Shown: piece by piece, positions 42,984-52,132 of the stretch | Position numbering within the stretch: the first letter of the stretch is position 1 | How the letters are laid out: each line of letters opens with the position of its first letter | Assembly (NCBI GenBank): GCA_963734025.1 | Contig: CAVTFR010000005.1 | Span: 248,001 to 312,000, forward strand | Reading direction: 5' to 3' | Length of the DNA stretch: 64,000 nucleotides | Source: JACVRW01 sp963734025 | GTDB taxonomy: Bacteria; Actinomycetota; Thermoleophilia; Solirubrobacterales; Thermoleophilaceae | Translations under genes and position numbers: made by a program | Notes under the pieces: generated by a model | What the model saw: the letters and a program-made list of their open reading frames with translations, nothing else | Databases searched by the model: none | Told to the model about the DNA's origin: nothing

Positions 42984-43580
42984 GTGCAGCACCATGACCT
43001 GTCTCGCGTCGGGGCGTTCTCGGACGGAGTCATGGCGGTCGCGATCACGTTGCTCGTGCTCAACATCGAGACGCCGGACGTCGCGCAGGACGACCTCGCC
43101 GACGCGCTCGTCGACCTGCTGCCCTCGCTCGGTGCCTACGTGCTGTCGTTCGCGCTCATCGGCCGCTACTGGTTCCTCCACCACCGCCTGTTCGCCACGT
43201 TCGCGCGCGTCGACTCGCAGCTGATCTTGCTGAACCTCGTCTACCTGATGCTGATCGCGCTCGTCCCGTTCGCGACCGACCTGACGGACCGATACTCGAC
43301 AGCACCGGTCGCGGCGGCCACGTTCGGGGTCACACTCGGGCTGGCGGCGCTCGTCAGTTGGGCGATGGCCGCCCACGCGCGGCGGGCCGGCCTGCTGAAG
43401 GAGAGCGCCATGGAGCCCGACGAGCCGATCGACAAGATGGTCGGGCTCGGCATTGCGCTGATCTTCTTCCTCAGCGTCCCCGTGGCGTTCCTCAGCCCGA
43501 CCCTCGCCTGGCTCATGTGGGCGTCCGTGGTGCTGGTTCGCTACCCGCTGCGCAGGATGGCGCGCTGGGTCTCGCGGTAG
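42984..43580 (+). CDS. TMEM175/DUF1211-family putative potassium channel
   Basis: 198 residues from GTG 42984. Its first helix carries the family signature RVGAFSDGVMAVAITLLVLNI (residues 8-28), followed by about five further hydrophobic helices including AYVLSFALIGRYWFLHHRLF. Bacterial TMEM175 proteins form tetrameric K+-leak channels. The 3' end overlaps the GT4 gene by 40 bases, tail to tail. Confidence 0.92.
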   Translation: MQHHDLSRVGAFSDGVMAVAITLLVLNIETPDVAQDDLADALVDLLPSLGAYVLSFALIGRYWFLHHRLFATFARVDSQLILLNLVYLMLIALVPFATDLTDRYSTAPVAAATFGVTLGLAALVSWAMAAHARRAGLLKESAMEPDEPIDKMVGLGIALIFFLSVPVAFLSPTLAWLMWASVVLVRYPLRRMARWVSR

Positions 43581-44728
43581 ACCCCGGCCACCTGCCGCGC
43601 CACGTCGCCCCAGTCGAAGGTGAGCACGTGCTCGGACGCCTCGGCGACCAGCCGGTCGCGCAGCGAGTCGTCGGTGAGCAAGCGCTCGGCCATCGTGGCG
43701 AGCGAGTCGGGGTCGCGCGAGCGGAAGCGCAGCCCCACGTCCTCGTTCGGCACCACCTCCCGCAGCCCGCCGGTGTCGGCCACGAGACACGGGCAGCCCG
43801 ACGCCATCGCCTCGAGCGCGACGAGCCCGAAGGGCTCATAGATCGAGGGGACGACCGTGAGGTCGGCGATCCGGTACAGCGAATGCAGGACGTCGTCGCC
43901 GATCCAGCCGACGAAGGTGCCGTGGTCGTCGAGGCCCAGGTCGTGCGCCTGATTGCGCAGCTCGGCCTCGGCCGTCCCGGAGCCGGCCACGATGAAGCGC
44001 ACGTTGCCGACGCGCTCGATCAGCCCGGGCAGCGCCTCGAGCGCGAGCTGGAAGCCCTTCTCGTAGACGAGCCTGCCCACCAGCAGCACGAGCATCTCGT
44101 CGCGGTCCGCGAAGCCGGCGCGCAGCGAGTCGAGGTCGCCGACCGGCACGAGCTCGGACGGGTCGATCCCATTGGGGATGACCGCTACCCGGCGCTCCTC
44201 GAGCCCGTAGATGTCGGAGACGTGCTCGCGCATGTACGCGGAGCAGGTGATCACGCGCTCGGCACGGTTGGCCATCCAGCGCTCGACGCCGTGGATGTAC
44301 GACTGCGGGTGCTTGTCGACCCAGCCCTGATGGCGGCCGTACTCGGTGGCATGGATCGTGACGACGAGCGGCGCGCGAAAGCGGTTGGCGAGGTGGTCGC
44401 CGGCGGACGCCACGAGCCAGTCGTGGCCGTGCACGACGTCGAAGTCGAAGCGGTCGCCGACCTCGACGCCCGCGGCGAGCATGTCCGAGTTCATGTGCTC
44501 GATCCAGGCGACGAACTCACCGAGGTCGCGCGGGCGCTTGGGCTCGCGCACGCGGTGAATCGTCACGCCGCCGCGCTCCTCCTCGAGCGGGTCCTCCTCG
44601 CGCCCGCGCGCGAGCACGTGCACGTCGATGCCGCGCTCGGGCAGGTTCTCGGCCAGCTTGCGCACGTGGCGCGCGAGCCCACCCTCGATCAGCGGCGGGT
44701 ATTCCCAGGACAGGATCAGAGCGCGCAT
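43541..44728 (-). CDS. GT4 glycosyltransferase (Rv3032-like alpha-glucan synthase)
   Basis: 395 residues of the GT-B fold. N-terminal ILSWEYPPLIEGGLARHVRKLAENL is the starch/glycogen-synthase-like opening seen in Rv3032; HGHDWL follows, then the donor site VGRLVYEKGF and IYEPFGLVALEAMASG with the EX7E pair. Likely adds alpha-1,4-glucose (or mannose) to a growing polysaccharide. It overlaps the GH57 stop by one base (TGATG) and closes a three-gene operon. Confidence 0.9.
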   Translation of the reverse strand: MRALILSWEYPPLIEGGLARHVRKLAENLPERGIDVHVLARGREEDPLEEERGGVTIHRVREPKRPRDLGEFVAWIEHMNSDMLAAGVEVGDRFDFDVVHGHDWLVASAGDHLANRFRAPLVVTIHATEYGRHQGWVDKHPQSYIHGVERWMANRAERVITCSAYMREHVSDIYGLEERRVAVIPNGIDPSELVPVGDLDSLRAGFADRDEMLVLLVGRLVYEKGFQLALEALPGLIERVGNVRFIVAGSGTAEAELRNQAHDLGLDDHGTFVGWIGDDVLHSLYRIADLTVVPSIYEPFGLVALEAMASGCPCLVADTGGLREVVPNEDVGLRFRSRDPDSLATMAERLLTDDSLRDRLVAEASEHVLTFDWGDVARQVAGVYRETQRAILRSG

Positions 44729-46153
44729 CAGGGTGTGGTGAGTGAGGCCAAGTCCAGGTGAGGAGCCAGATCCCGCACCCGCGGGTCCGGCGCGGCACGG
44801 GAGTGTCGCAGAGCGGCAAGCGCGGTGTCGAAGGCACGGCGGTGCCCTTCGAGACGTTGCTGCGGGTAGTCGCCGGCGAGCTCGCGGGAGACCATGAACG
44901 GCCAGTCGCTCGCCTGCAGCGCAAGCAGCTCCCGGGCTGCGCGGGCGAGCGCATCTCCGTGGCCGGCGCCGCCGGCGGCGGCGGCCACGGTGCCGAGCTC
45001 CGCTGCGCGCGCGGCGAAGGCGAACTCCGCGACGGGCGGCGCGTCCCAGGTCGACAGGTCCTTGCCCTGCCCCCAGCTCGAGGCCGCGAGCGGCCGCTCG
45101 ACGGGCTCGGCGAGCTCGAGGCCCTCGGAGGCTGTCACGAGCCGCAGGCCGTGGCGCGGCGCCTCCTCGAGGACGGCGGCGAGCCAGGCCGGCCCCTCAT
45201 ACCACCAGTGGCCGAGCAGCTCCGTGTCGAGCGCGCAGCAGAGCAGGCCGCCGGCCTCAACGCGCGCAGCGGCACGCTCCACGAAGTCGCGCGCGTGGGC
45301 GCGCGCGAGCTCGCGGGCCGCCTCCGCGTCGTAGGGCCCGCCGGCGTTGTTCCACGGCTTGAGGTCATGGACGGTGCGGCGGTGGTAGTCGCGATAGGTC
45401 CCGTCGACGGGGTAGCCACGCTCGCCGTGCCAGACGAGCTCGACCGTCTCCCAGTCGATCGGGAGTGCGACCGGCCCCGCCTCGGTGGCGACCGGCAGGA
45501 GATGGTCGAAGCCCGGCGCGCGCGTCTGGTCGACGCAGAACGCCCGCACGCCGTGGTCGGCGAGCTCGCGCTCGAGGCCGGGGGCGTAGGCGCACTCGGG
45601 CAGCCACAGGCCGCCCCGCCACGCCCCGAAGCGAGCGACGTGCGAGGCGACCCCGGTGCCGAGCTGCAGCCGCAGCCCGGCCTCGGTGGCGAGCATCGGA
45701 AGCACGGCGTGGGTGGCCGACGACGTCCACAGCTCGACGCCGCCAAGGGCGCGAAAGGCTCCGACGAGGTCGCGCCCGCGCGCCTCGAACGCGCGCTCGG
45801 CCGAGGTGTAGTCGGCGGCCGCGCGCCTGACCTCGGTGGCCAGCAGCGAGTCGCCGCCGCGCTCGAGCGCCGGCGGCGTCCTCCTCGTGGATGGGAGCCC
45901 GCACCTCGCGCAGGAAGCGCAGGTAGCGCTCGCCGGCCTCGCCCCGCATCGCCTCGAGCTGGTCGCACAGCACCGGAGTCAGGCCGATGGTCACGGGAGC
46001 GCCGTCGAGCAGCTCCAGCAGCGGCAGGTACACGCACGCGACGGCCTCCCACAGCCACTCCTCGCCGAAGGGCCAGGTGCCGAAGCCCTCCACATAGGGC
46101 ATGTGCGAGTGCAGCACGAGCGCCAGCGCGCCCGGGCGCCGGTCGCGGCTCAC
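44728..46153 (-). pseudogene. GH57 (DUF1957) alpha-glucan branching enzyme-like, one frameshift
   Basis: From GTG 46153: LALVLHSHMPYVEGFGTWPFGEEWLWEAVACVYLPLLELL and TPVLCDQLEAM open the GH57 barrel. After PIHEED the frame breaks at about 45868-45873, where one base is surplus; the next frame restores LERGGDSLLATEVRRAA, the nucleophile Glu in LWLPECAYAPG, the acid-base Asp in CALDTELLGHWWYEG and the DUF1957 C-terminus to 44728. About 475 residues if repaired. Orthologue by order and sequence of Rv3031. GTGA overlap with the methyltransferase. Confidence 0.85.
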
Positions 46154-46908
46154 GGTCGCAGCACCGCGACGAAGTCGAGCGCGCGCGCGAGCGGGCCGGG
46201 CCGCAGCGCGAAGTCGCGTGCCGAGAGGGCGGGCGTGAAACGGTCGTAGAAGGCCTGCGTGATGCCGAGGGCGGAGTGCAGGCGGTCCCAGCCCGCCTGC
46301 AGCGCCAGCTCGTGCGCGCGCAGCACGCGCGCGTGGAAGAGCCCGAGCAGCTCGACGTGCCCGAACGCTCCCGCGCACAGCGCGCGGAACTCCTCGGCGC
46401 GGTACTCGCGCACGTGCCAGGGGTTGTCGGACTTGGCCGCCCCGGGCGGAGCCAGCGTCAGCAGGTTCGGGGTCGAGACGTAGGCAGTCCCGCCCGGCCG
46501 CAGCATGTCGCGGAAGTGGGCAAGCACGGCGGCGGGATCCGGCACGTGTTCGATCGTCTGCAGGAACACGACGGCGTCGCAGGGCTCAGACCAGCTCTCG
46601 ACGAGGTCGCGGACGAAGCGCACGCCGGGGCGCGTGTACTTGAGGCGAGCGTGCTCGTGGGCCTCCTGGTTGGCGTCGACCCCCGTCACATGCCGCGCCC
46701 TCCGGGCGAGCACCTCCACGCCGTAGCCCTCGCCGCATGCCATGTCGACGACCTCGAGCCCGGCACAGCGCTCGGCCACCCACCGGTAGACCGCGAGGTG
46801 GCGCCTGAACCAGTAGTTCTCCGCCGGCACGTCCGGCAGCGTGCGCTCGCCGGTCAGCTCGAGCGGCGGGACGCCGTCCGGCTGGCCGCTCTGAACGGTC
46901 TCGTGCAT
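46150..46908 (-). CDS. SAM-dependent methyltransferase (Rv3030-like position)
   Basis: 252 residues from ATG 46908. SAM motifs are VVDMACGEGYGVEVLARRA, TGVDANQEAHEHARLKY and VVFLQTIEHVPDPAAVLAHF. The gene leads the methyltransferase-GH57-GT4 operon. The mycobacterial counterpart Rv3030 sits in the same order and is linked to methylglucose lipopolysaccharide synthesis, so a sugar O-methyltransferase role is plausible, though the sequence alone does not prove it. Confidence 0.85.
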   Translation of the reverse strand: MHETVQSGQPDGVPPLELTGERTLPDVPAENYWFRRHLAVYRWVAERCAGLEVVDMACGEGYGVEVLARRARHVTGVDANQEAHEHARLKYTRPGVRFVRDLVESWSEPCDAVVFLQTIEHVPDPAAVLAHFRDMLRPGGTAYVSTPNLLTLAPPGAAKSDNPWHVREYRAEEFRALCAGAFGHVELLGLFHARVLRAHELALQAGWDRLHSALGITQAFYDRFTPALSARDFALRPGPLARALDFVAVLRP

Positions 46909-46944
46909 CGGCGGGCTGAGGCTAGCTACTACTCTCCCGCGCCC

Positions 46945-47853
46945 ATGCCGCCGAAGGAGACGGACATCCTCGACGCCAACGCGCGCTACCACGACCTTGC
47001 GGCGGCCCACTACGACTCGAAGTGGGGCATCAAGTACGACGAGGTCGGCCGGGCACAGGTCATCGGCAAGCTCCGCAAGGCGCTTGGGCACCCGCCGGGT
47101 CACTACGCCCGCGCGCTCGAGATCGGCGCGGGCACCGGCTACTTCACGCTAAACCTGCTGCGCGCCGGCATCATCGGCGAGGCGGTGGCGACCGACATCT
47201 CGCCCGGGATGCTGAGGGCACTCGAGGCCTCGGCGGACGAGCTCGGCGAGCATGTCGAGACGGCCGCCGGTGAGGCATCCGAGCTGCCCTTCGACGACGG
47301 CTCCTTCGACCTCGTGTTCGGGCACGCGGTGCTTCATCACCTGCCCGACCTCGACGCCGCCTTCCGCGAGTTCCGGCGGGTCCTGCGGCCCGGCGGAGTG
47401 GTCGCCTTCTGCGGCGAGCCGTCCCTTTACGGCGACCGCATCGCAGCGGTGCCGAAGCGCGGCGCCCGCGCGATCTCGCCGCTGTGGCGCGCGCTCCTGG
47501 GCGCCTCGGCGCGGCACAACGGCAACGGCGCGTCCGGCTGGACCGAGGAGGAGCGGCTGGAGCAGGTCGTCGACGTCCACGCGTTCACGCCGGCGGCGCT
47601 GCAGAGGCACGCGGAACACGCCGGGCTCGAGCGCGTGCGCGTCGGCGGCGAGGAGCTGGCGGCCTCGCTGTTCGGCTGGGCGAACAGGACCTTGGAGGCG
47701 AGCGCCGAGCCCGATGACATCCCCTGGGCGTGGCGTGTCTACGCCTATCGTGGGTACCTCCTGCTTCAGACGCTGGACCGCTCGCTGCTCGAGCCCCGCC
47801 TGCCCGCCGCGCTCTTCTACAACCTGCTGATCTCGGCGCGCTCACCCGCATAA
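46945..47853 (+). CDS. class I SAM-dependent methyltransferase
   Basis: 302 residues from ATG 46945, divergent from the operon above (36-base gap). Motif I ALEIGAGTGYFTLNLLRAG, acidic strand ATDISPGMLRALEA, and ELPFDDGSFDLVFGHAVLHHLPDLDAAFREFRRVLRPGG are textbook Methyltransf_11. The C-terminal helical part (HAFTPAALQRHAEHAGLERVRVGGEEL) is family-variable. Substrate unknown. Confidence 0.9.
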   Translation: MPPKETDILDANARYHDLAAAHYDSKWGIKYDEVGRAQVIGKLRKALGHPPGHYARALEIGAGTGYFTLNLLRAGIIGEAVATDISPGMLRALEASADELGEHVETAAGEASELPFDDGSFDLVFGHAVLHHLPDLDAAFREFRRVLRPGGVVAFCGEPSLYGDRIAAVPKRGARAISPLWRALLGASARHNGNGASGWTEEERLEQVVDVHAFTPAALQRHAEHAGLERVRVGGEELAASLFGWANRTLEASAEPDDIPWAWRVYAYRGYLLLQTLDRSLLEPRLPAALFYNLLISARSPA

Positions 47854-47862
47854 GGAGAAACC

Positions 47863-48273
47863 GTGCAGTCCTCCACACCCCGCCCCGCCCTGCTGAGCCG
47901 GCTTGCCGTCCTCGCCTCCCTGCTGGCGCTGGTGGCGCTGCTCGCCTCATGCGGCGGCGATGACGACGACGACGGCGGTGGGGGCGGCGGCTCCGACACG
48001 GCCTCCTTCTGCGATGAGGTCAAGTCGATCCTCACGAGCGACACCGAAGGCGGCAACCCCGAGCAGCAGGCCCGCCAGTTCCAGGATGCGATCGAGCGGC
48101 TGCAGAAGGTCGAGCCGCCGGAGGACATCTCCGAGGACTGGAACATGGTCATGGATGCCTGGAACGCGGAGGAGGCCGGAGACGTCGACCTGGAGGCCAC
48201 CCAGAAGGCCGGCCAGCGGGTTCAGAGCTACCTCGGCAAGGAATGCGGCCTGACCGAGCAGAACACGGGCTGA
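47863..48273 (+). CDS. small secreted lipoprotein, unknown
   Basis: 136 residues from GTG 47863 with a clear AAGGAG ribosome site. The signal peptide ends in a lipobox LASC with Cys30, followed by an Asp/Gly-rich linker (GGDDDDDGGGGGG) and a helical domain with one Cys pair candidate (Cys47 and Cys near 126). No named family. Nine bases after the methyltransferase stop, so probably co-transcribed. Confidence 0.75.
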   Translation: MQSSTPRPALLSRLAVLASLLALVALLASCGGDDDDDGGGGGGSDTASFCDEVKSILTSDTEGGNPEQQARQFQDAIERLQKVEPPEDISEDWNMVMDAWNAEEAGDVDLEATQKAGQRVQSYLGKECGLTEQNTG

Positions 48274-48277
48274 GCCG

Positions 48278-49537
48278 CTAGCCGAGGGCAAGCGCCGCGA
48301 GCGACGCCGCGACCGGCACCGCCAACACCAGGTCGGCCGGCCTGACGGCGAGCCTTGCCGGCGCGGCCGGCGGCTCGGGCCGGAACGAGCGCGCCTCGTT
48401 CACGACCCAGGCGAGGACCGCGTCGCAGAAGGGGATTGGCCGCAGGCTCACGTCGCGAAGCTGATCGGCGAGCGAGCGGCCCGCTGCGGCGAGCCTGCCC
48501 TCGGCGGCGATCCAGTCGAGGACCGCCGCCGCCTCGGGCAGCGACGGGAGCGCCCGCAGCTTCCCGAGGACGCGCCTGAAGACCTCGCGCAGGCCCTCGG
48601 CCCCCGCGGCCGCTCGCAGCCACGTCGCGACCATCACGATCAGCGCTGCACGCAGGGCCCGCCGGAGCGCCACGTCGATCCCGAGCCCGCCGCCGAGGGC
48701 GAAGATGAAGGCGCCCAGCGCGAGGATGGCGGCGAAGAGGAGGCCCGTGGGAAGTGGCTCGCGGTCGGGGCGCGAGATCAGCCACGCCGCGGCCAGGACC
48801 AGCGCCACGGTGCCCAGCACGATCCACTGCGTGCTCGCCAGCAGGACCACGAAGAGAACGACGGCGGTGAGGGTGATGACCCGAGGATCGAAGCGTCCCC
48901 GGTGCTCCGCCGGGGGCTGCTCGCTACGTTGACGGCGCCAATCGCCGCCAACGGGGATCGCATCGTCCGCATCCGGCCATTGGGCGAGGCCGCGGCGGTA
49001 GACGAACACCTGCACGACGCTCGCGAACACGCCCCAGATGAGCAACCCGACTGCCGTCAGCACCAGCGCGTCGGCGGTACCGACGTCTAGGCCGACGCGG
49101 CGGCCGATCGCGTCGTAGGTCCCGGCGTAGGCATCGAGGCCGCCCGTGATCACCCAGATGAAGAAGGCCGTCGTCGCGCCGTTGTGGAGGATGCGGATGA
49201 GCGTGCAGACGAGGATCTGCGGGAGCGGGGGCCAGCCGCGCGCCTCGAGGCGGCCGAGGAGCGGCGCTGTCGCGGCCTGGGTGAGCGGGATGCCGAAGCG
49301 AGCCGGGCCGATGATCGCCACCGTCTCGAGCATCGCGGCGATGCTCGCGCCGAAGCCGGGCCGGGCGCCGCGGCGCTGCGCGACGCGTGCCAGAGCGACG
49401 CCGCCGGCGAGCGCGATCCAAAAGCCGCCACTCGGAGCTGCGCGCGCGGCGAGGAAGGAGACCACCGCCACGTGCGCGGGCCCCGCCGTGCCGGCCGAGG
49501 CATCGGTCCCGCGGCCCTTCGAAGCGGCTGTCGCCAT
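48278..49537 (-). CDS. polytopic membrane protein, unknown
   Basis: 419 residues with about eight hydrophobic segments: GGFWIALAGGVALA, AMLETVAIIGPARFGIPLTQA, ALVLTAVGLLIWGVFASVVQVFVY, VITLTAVVLFVVLLAS, IVLGTVALVLAAAWLI, LLFAAILALGAFIFALGG and a C-terminal LVLAVPVAASLAALALG. The ETVAIIGPARFGIPLTQAATAPLLGRL stretch is notable but unassigned. Function unknown. The 143 bases upstream (49538-49680) hold a 9-bp hairpin and a run of eight Gs, nothing else recognised. Confidence 0.7.
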   Translation of the reverse strand: MATAASKGRGTDASAGTAGPAHVAVVSFLAARAAPSGGFWIALAGGVALARVAQRRGARPGFGASIAAMLETVAIIGPARFGIPLTQAATAPLLGRLEARGWPPLPQILVCTLIRILHNGATTAFFIWVITGGLDAYAGTYDAIGRRVGLDVGTADALVLTAVGLLIWGVFASVVQVFVYRRGLAQWPDADDAIPVGGDWRRQRSEQPPAEHRGRFDPRVITLTAVVLFVVLLASTQWIVLGTVALVLAAAWLISRPDREPLPTGLLFAAILALGAFIFALGGGLGIDVALRRALRAALIVMVATWLRAAAGAEGLREVFRRVLGKLRALPSLPEAAAVLDWIAAEGRLAAAGRSLADQLRDVSLRPIPFCDAVLAWVVNEARSFRPEPPAAPARLAVRPADLVLAVPVAASLAALALG

Positions 49538-49680
49538 CAGGCGACGGTAGCGGGCAGGGAACGACTCCGGGCAGTGCGGCCCGGCGGATGCCGCGCCGTG
49601 CGCGAGGGCGCGGGCTCGGCCCGCGCCGGAGCGCTGCCGTCCCGCACCCGCGCCGGGTCGTGGTCAGGTTGTGGGGGGGG

Positions 49681-50001
49681 CTAGCTTCCGGAGAAGCGTC
49701 GAATCGGGGACTCGGCGATCCGCCGGCCGAGATCGGCGACTTGCTCGTCGCTCATGCTCTCGGTGGCGAAACCGGACTGCTCCAGCTCGTCGCGGACCTG
49801 CTGAACGCCCTGGATGAAATCCAGCTTGGCGCCCAGCTTCACCATCACCGACTTCGCGTTCTCGTCGTCGATGGCGGCGCTGCCGTCCGCCGACGGCTTG
49901 AGCAGCCAGAACTTGACCGCCTCGGCCTCGGCCAGCGTGAGCTCGAGAGTCACGCCGTTGTCGGCGCTCACCGGGAGACCGTTGGTCACCTCGATGGACA
50001 T
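49681..50001 (-). CDS. small cytoplasmic protein, unknown
   Basis: 106 residues from ATG 50001 (MSIEVTNGLPVSADNGVTLELTLAEAEAVKFWLLKPS). Mixed alpha/beta, no cysteine, no recognised domain. Codon use is like the neighbours, unlike shadow frames. Located between photolyase and the membrane protein, same direction as both. Function unknown. Confidence 0.65.
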   Translation of the reverse strand: MSIEVTNGLPVSADNGVTLELTLAEAEAVKFWLLKPSADGSAAIDDENAKSVMVKLGAKLDFIQGVQQVRDELEQSGFATESMSDEQVADLGRRIAESPIRRFSGS

Positions 50002-50059
50002 GTCAGTCCTATCGGCGCGAGGCGGCAGCGGTTGACCCCGCGCACCCGTGGCTGGACGC

Positions 50060-51430
50060 CTATCCGTACCGCTCGAAGGCGGCGCGCCTGGCCTCGGCGT
50101 GGTCGACGATCGGCTCCGGGTAGTCGCGGCCGATCACGCAGCCGCACTCCTCCTGTACCTCCTCCGGCATCGTCCAGGGCTCGGCGAGGTACTGGTCCGG
50201 CACCTCGCGCAGCTCCTCGACGTGGCGGCGGACGTAGCGCCCCTCCGGGTCGTGCCGCTGCATCTGCAAGGTGGGGTTGTAGATGCGCCGGAAGAAGGGC
50301 TGGGGGTCGACCCCCACCGACGCGATCCACTGCCAGTTGCCGTTGTTGTTCGCCTCGTCGCCGTCGACCAGCATGCGCATGAACCAGCGCTCGCCCCAGC
50401 GCCAGTCGATGCCGAGGTGCTTGGTGAGGAAGGAGCCGACGACGAGCCGGCCGCGGTTGTGCATCCAGCCCTCCGAGCGGAGCTGGCGCATCGCGGCGTC
50501 CACGAGCGGGTAGCCGGTGCGCCCCTCGCGCCAGGCGTCGAAGCTCTGCTCCGAGCGGCTCCACGAGATCGAGCCGCGGTAGCGCTCCTGGAACTCGGAG
50601 CGCGCGTTGCGCGGGTGGTGGAGCAGCACGTGCGCGTAGAAGTCGCGCCAGCAGAGCTGGCGCCGGAACGCGTCCGGCCCGGCGCCGCGCGGCAGGCGCG
50701 CCTCGATGTCGCGCGGCGAGATGCAGCCGAAGTGGAGGTATGGCGACAGTCGCGAGGTGGCGTCGTCGCCGAGCGCGTCGTGCCGGTCCTCGTAGGCGCG
50801 CACGTCGCCCTTCACGAAGTCCGAGAGCGCCTTGCGCGCCGCACGCTCGCCGCCGCGCGGCGGCCGCTCGACCCCACCGTCGAAGCCAAGCGAGCCAAGC
50901 GACGGCAGGCTCCCCTTGCGCAGCCGCGTGGGAAGGCCCGGCAGCGAGCGCGGGGCGCCGATCAGCTCGCGTCGCGGCTCGGCGAGCCAAGAGCGGTGGA
51001 ACGGGCTGAACACCGTGTACGGCCTGCCGGCGTTGGTGCGGATCGCGTCGAGGTCGTCGACCGCCGCCACCCCCGGGTGCAGCACGAGCGTGCAGCCGAG
51101 TGCGCGGCTCACGGCGTTGATGCGCCGGCGCGCGAACGGCCCGACGTCGGCGCTCGCGTGAACCGCCTCGGCGCCGAGCTCGGCAGCCAGCGCGGGCAAC
51201 TCGCGTTCCGGGGGCCCTTCCCTGAACGCGATCCCGCCGAGCCGCTCGTCGAGCTCCTCGAGGCACTCGAGCATGAAGCGCGTGCGCGTGGCGGATGCGT
51301 GCCGGCCGCCCAAGAGCCGCGAGTCGAAGCAGAAGACCGGCACGACGTCCTCGTTCTCGTCGAGCGCCGCGCGCAGCGCCGGGTGGTCGTGCGCGCGCAG
51401 GTCTCTCGTGAGCCACACGATGGCCGTCAT
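50060..51430 (-). CDS. phr: deoxyribodipyrimidine photolyase (class I CPD type)
   Basis: Repairs cyclobutane pyrimidine dimers using blue light and reduced FAD. 456 residues from ATG 51430 (MTAIVWLTRDLRAHDHPALR). The N-terminal antenna-binding domain is followed by the FAD domain: SRLSPYLHFGCISPRDI, CWRDFYAHVL, TGYPLVDAAMRQLRSEGWMHNRGRLVVGSFL and DGDEANNNGNWQWIASVGVDPQPFFRRIYNP, which includes the flavin-contacting Asn expected in photolyases. The divergent LON-domain gene starts 26 bases away. Confidence 0.93.
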   Translation of the reverse strand: MTAIVWLTRDLRAHDHPALRAALDENEDVVPVFCFDSRLLGGRHASATRTRFMLECLEELDERLGGIAFREGPPERELPALAAELGAEAVHASADVGPFARRRINAVSRALGCTLVLHPGVAAVDDLDAIRTNAGRPYTVFSPFHRSWLAEPRRELIGAPRSLPGLPTRLRKGSLPSLGSLGFDGGVERPPRGGERAARKALSDFVKGDVRAYEDRHDALGDDATSRLSPYLHFGCISPRDIEARLPRGAGPDAFRRQLCWRDFYAHVLLHHPRNARSEFQERYRGSISWSRSEQSFDAWREGRTGYPLVDAAMRQLRSEGWMHNRGRLVVGSFLTKHLGIDWRWGERWFMRMLVDGDEANNNGNWQWIASVGVDPQPFFRRIYNPTLQMQRHDPEGRYVRRHVEELREVPDQYLAEPWTMPEEVQEECGCVIGRDYPEPIVDHAEARRAAFERYG

Positions 51431-51455
51431 CGGGCCTGACGGTAGCCTGATGAGC

Positions 51456-52073
51456 ATGGCGCAAACGATCGAGCGCTTCCCGCTCTTCCCGCTCGGTCTC
51501 GTCCTGCTGCCGCAGGAGCTGGTCCCGCTGCACATCTTCGAAGACCGCTACAAGCAGATGATCGGCGAGTGCCTCGACGAGGAGACCGAGTTCGGCATCA
51601 TCTGGCTCTCGGACGACGGGCTCAAGGAGACCGGCTGCTCCGCCCGCATCGCGCGGGTCCTCGAGCGCTTCGAGGACGGCCGCCTCAACATCCTCGTGCA
51701 GGGCACCGAGCCGTTCCGGCTGCTGCGCAAGATCGAGGACCTCCCCTACCCCGCCGGCGACATCGAGGTCCTGCCGGACGACGGCGAAGCGGACGACGCG
51801 GCCGCCGACAAGGCCCGCCGCAGCTACGCCGACCTGGTCGAGGAGCTCACGGAGTCACGGCCCGAGGACGAGGCGCTCGCGGAGCTCGACGCATACGGAA
51901 TGGCCGCCACGCTCGACGTCGAGCCCGCGGCCAAGCAGCAGCTCCTGGAGCTGCGCTCCGAGCGCGGCCGCCTCGAGCAGCTCGACGGCCTGTTTGCGGA
52001 GGCGCTGGAGCGCATTCGCCTGGCGGAATTCGCCGCCGAACGGGCGCGCGGGAACGGCCATTTGCCGACCTGA
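51456..52073 (+). CDS. LON substrate-binding-domain protein
   Basis: 205 residues from ATG 51456 (ATG 51450 also possible). The N-terminal Lon-type domain is FPLFPLGLVLLPQELVPLHIFEDRYKQMI, then FGIIW, GCSARIARVLERFEDGRLNILVQGTEPFRLL. There is no AAA or protease domain. Stand-alone LON-SB proteins are common; their role, perhaps binding peptides, is not known. The C-terminal half is helical. Confidence 0.9.
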   Translation: MAQTIERFPLFPLGLVLLPQELVPLHIFEDRYKQMIGECLDEETEFGIIWLSDDGLKETGCSARIARVLERFEDGRLNILVQGTEPFRLLRKIEDLPYPAGDIEVLPDDGEADDAAADKARRSYADLVEELTESRPEDEALAELDAYGMAATLDVEPAAKQQLLELRSERGRLEQLDGLFAEALERIRLAEFAAERARGNGHLPT

Positions 52074-52132
52074 CCGCTACACCGCCAAGGCGGCAGAAGC
52101 GGAGGGCCGTCGACAGTGCGTCGAGGGGTGTC

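Noticed and set aside
49607..49627. 9-bp hairpin between the 49681-50001 gene and the 48278-49537 gene
   Set aside because: No T tract follows on either strand, so I do not call it a terminator; GC-rich spacer DNA often gives such stems.
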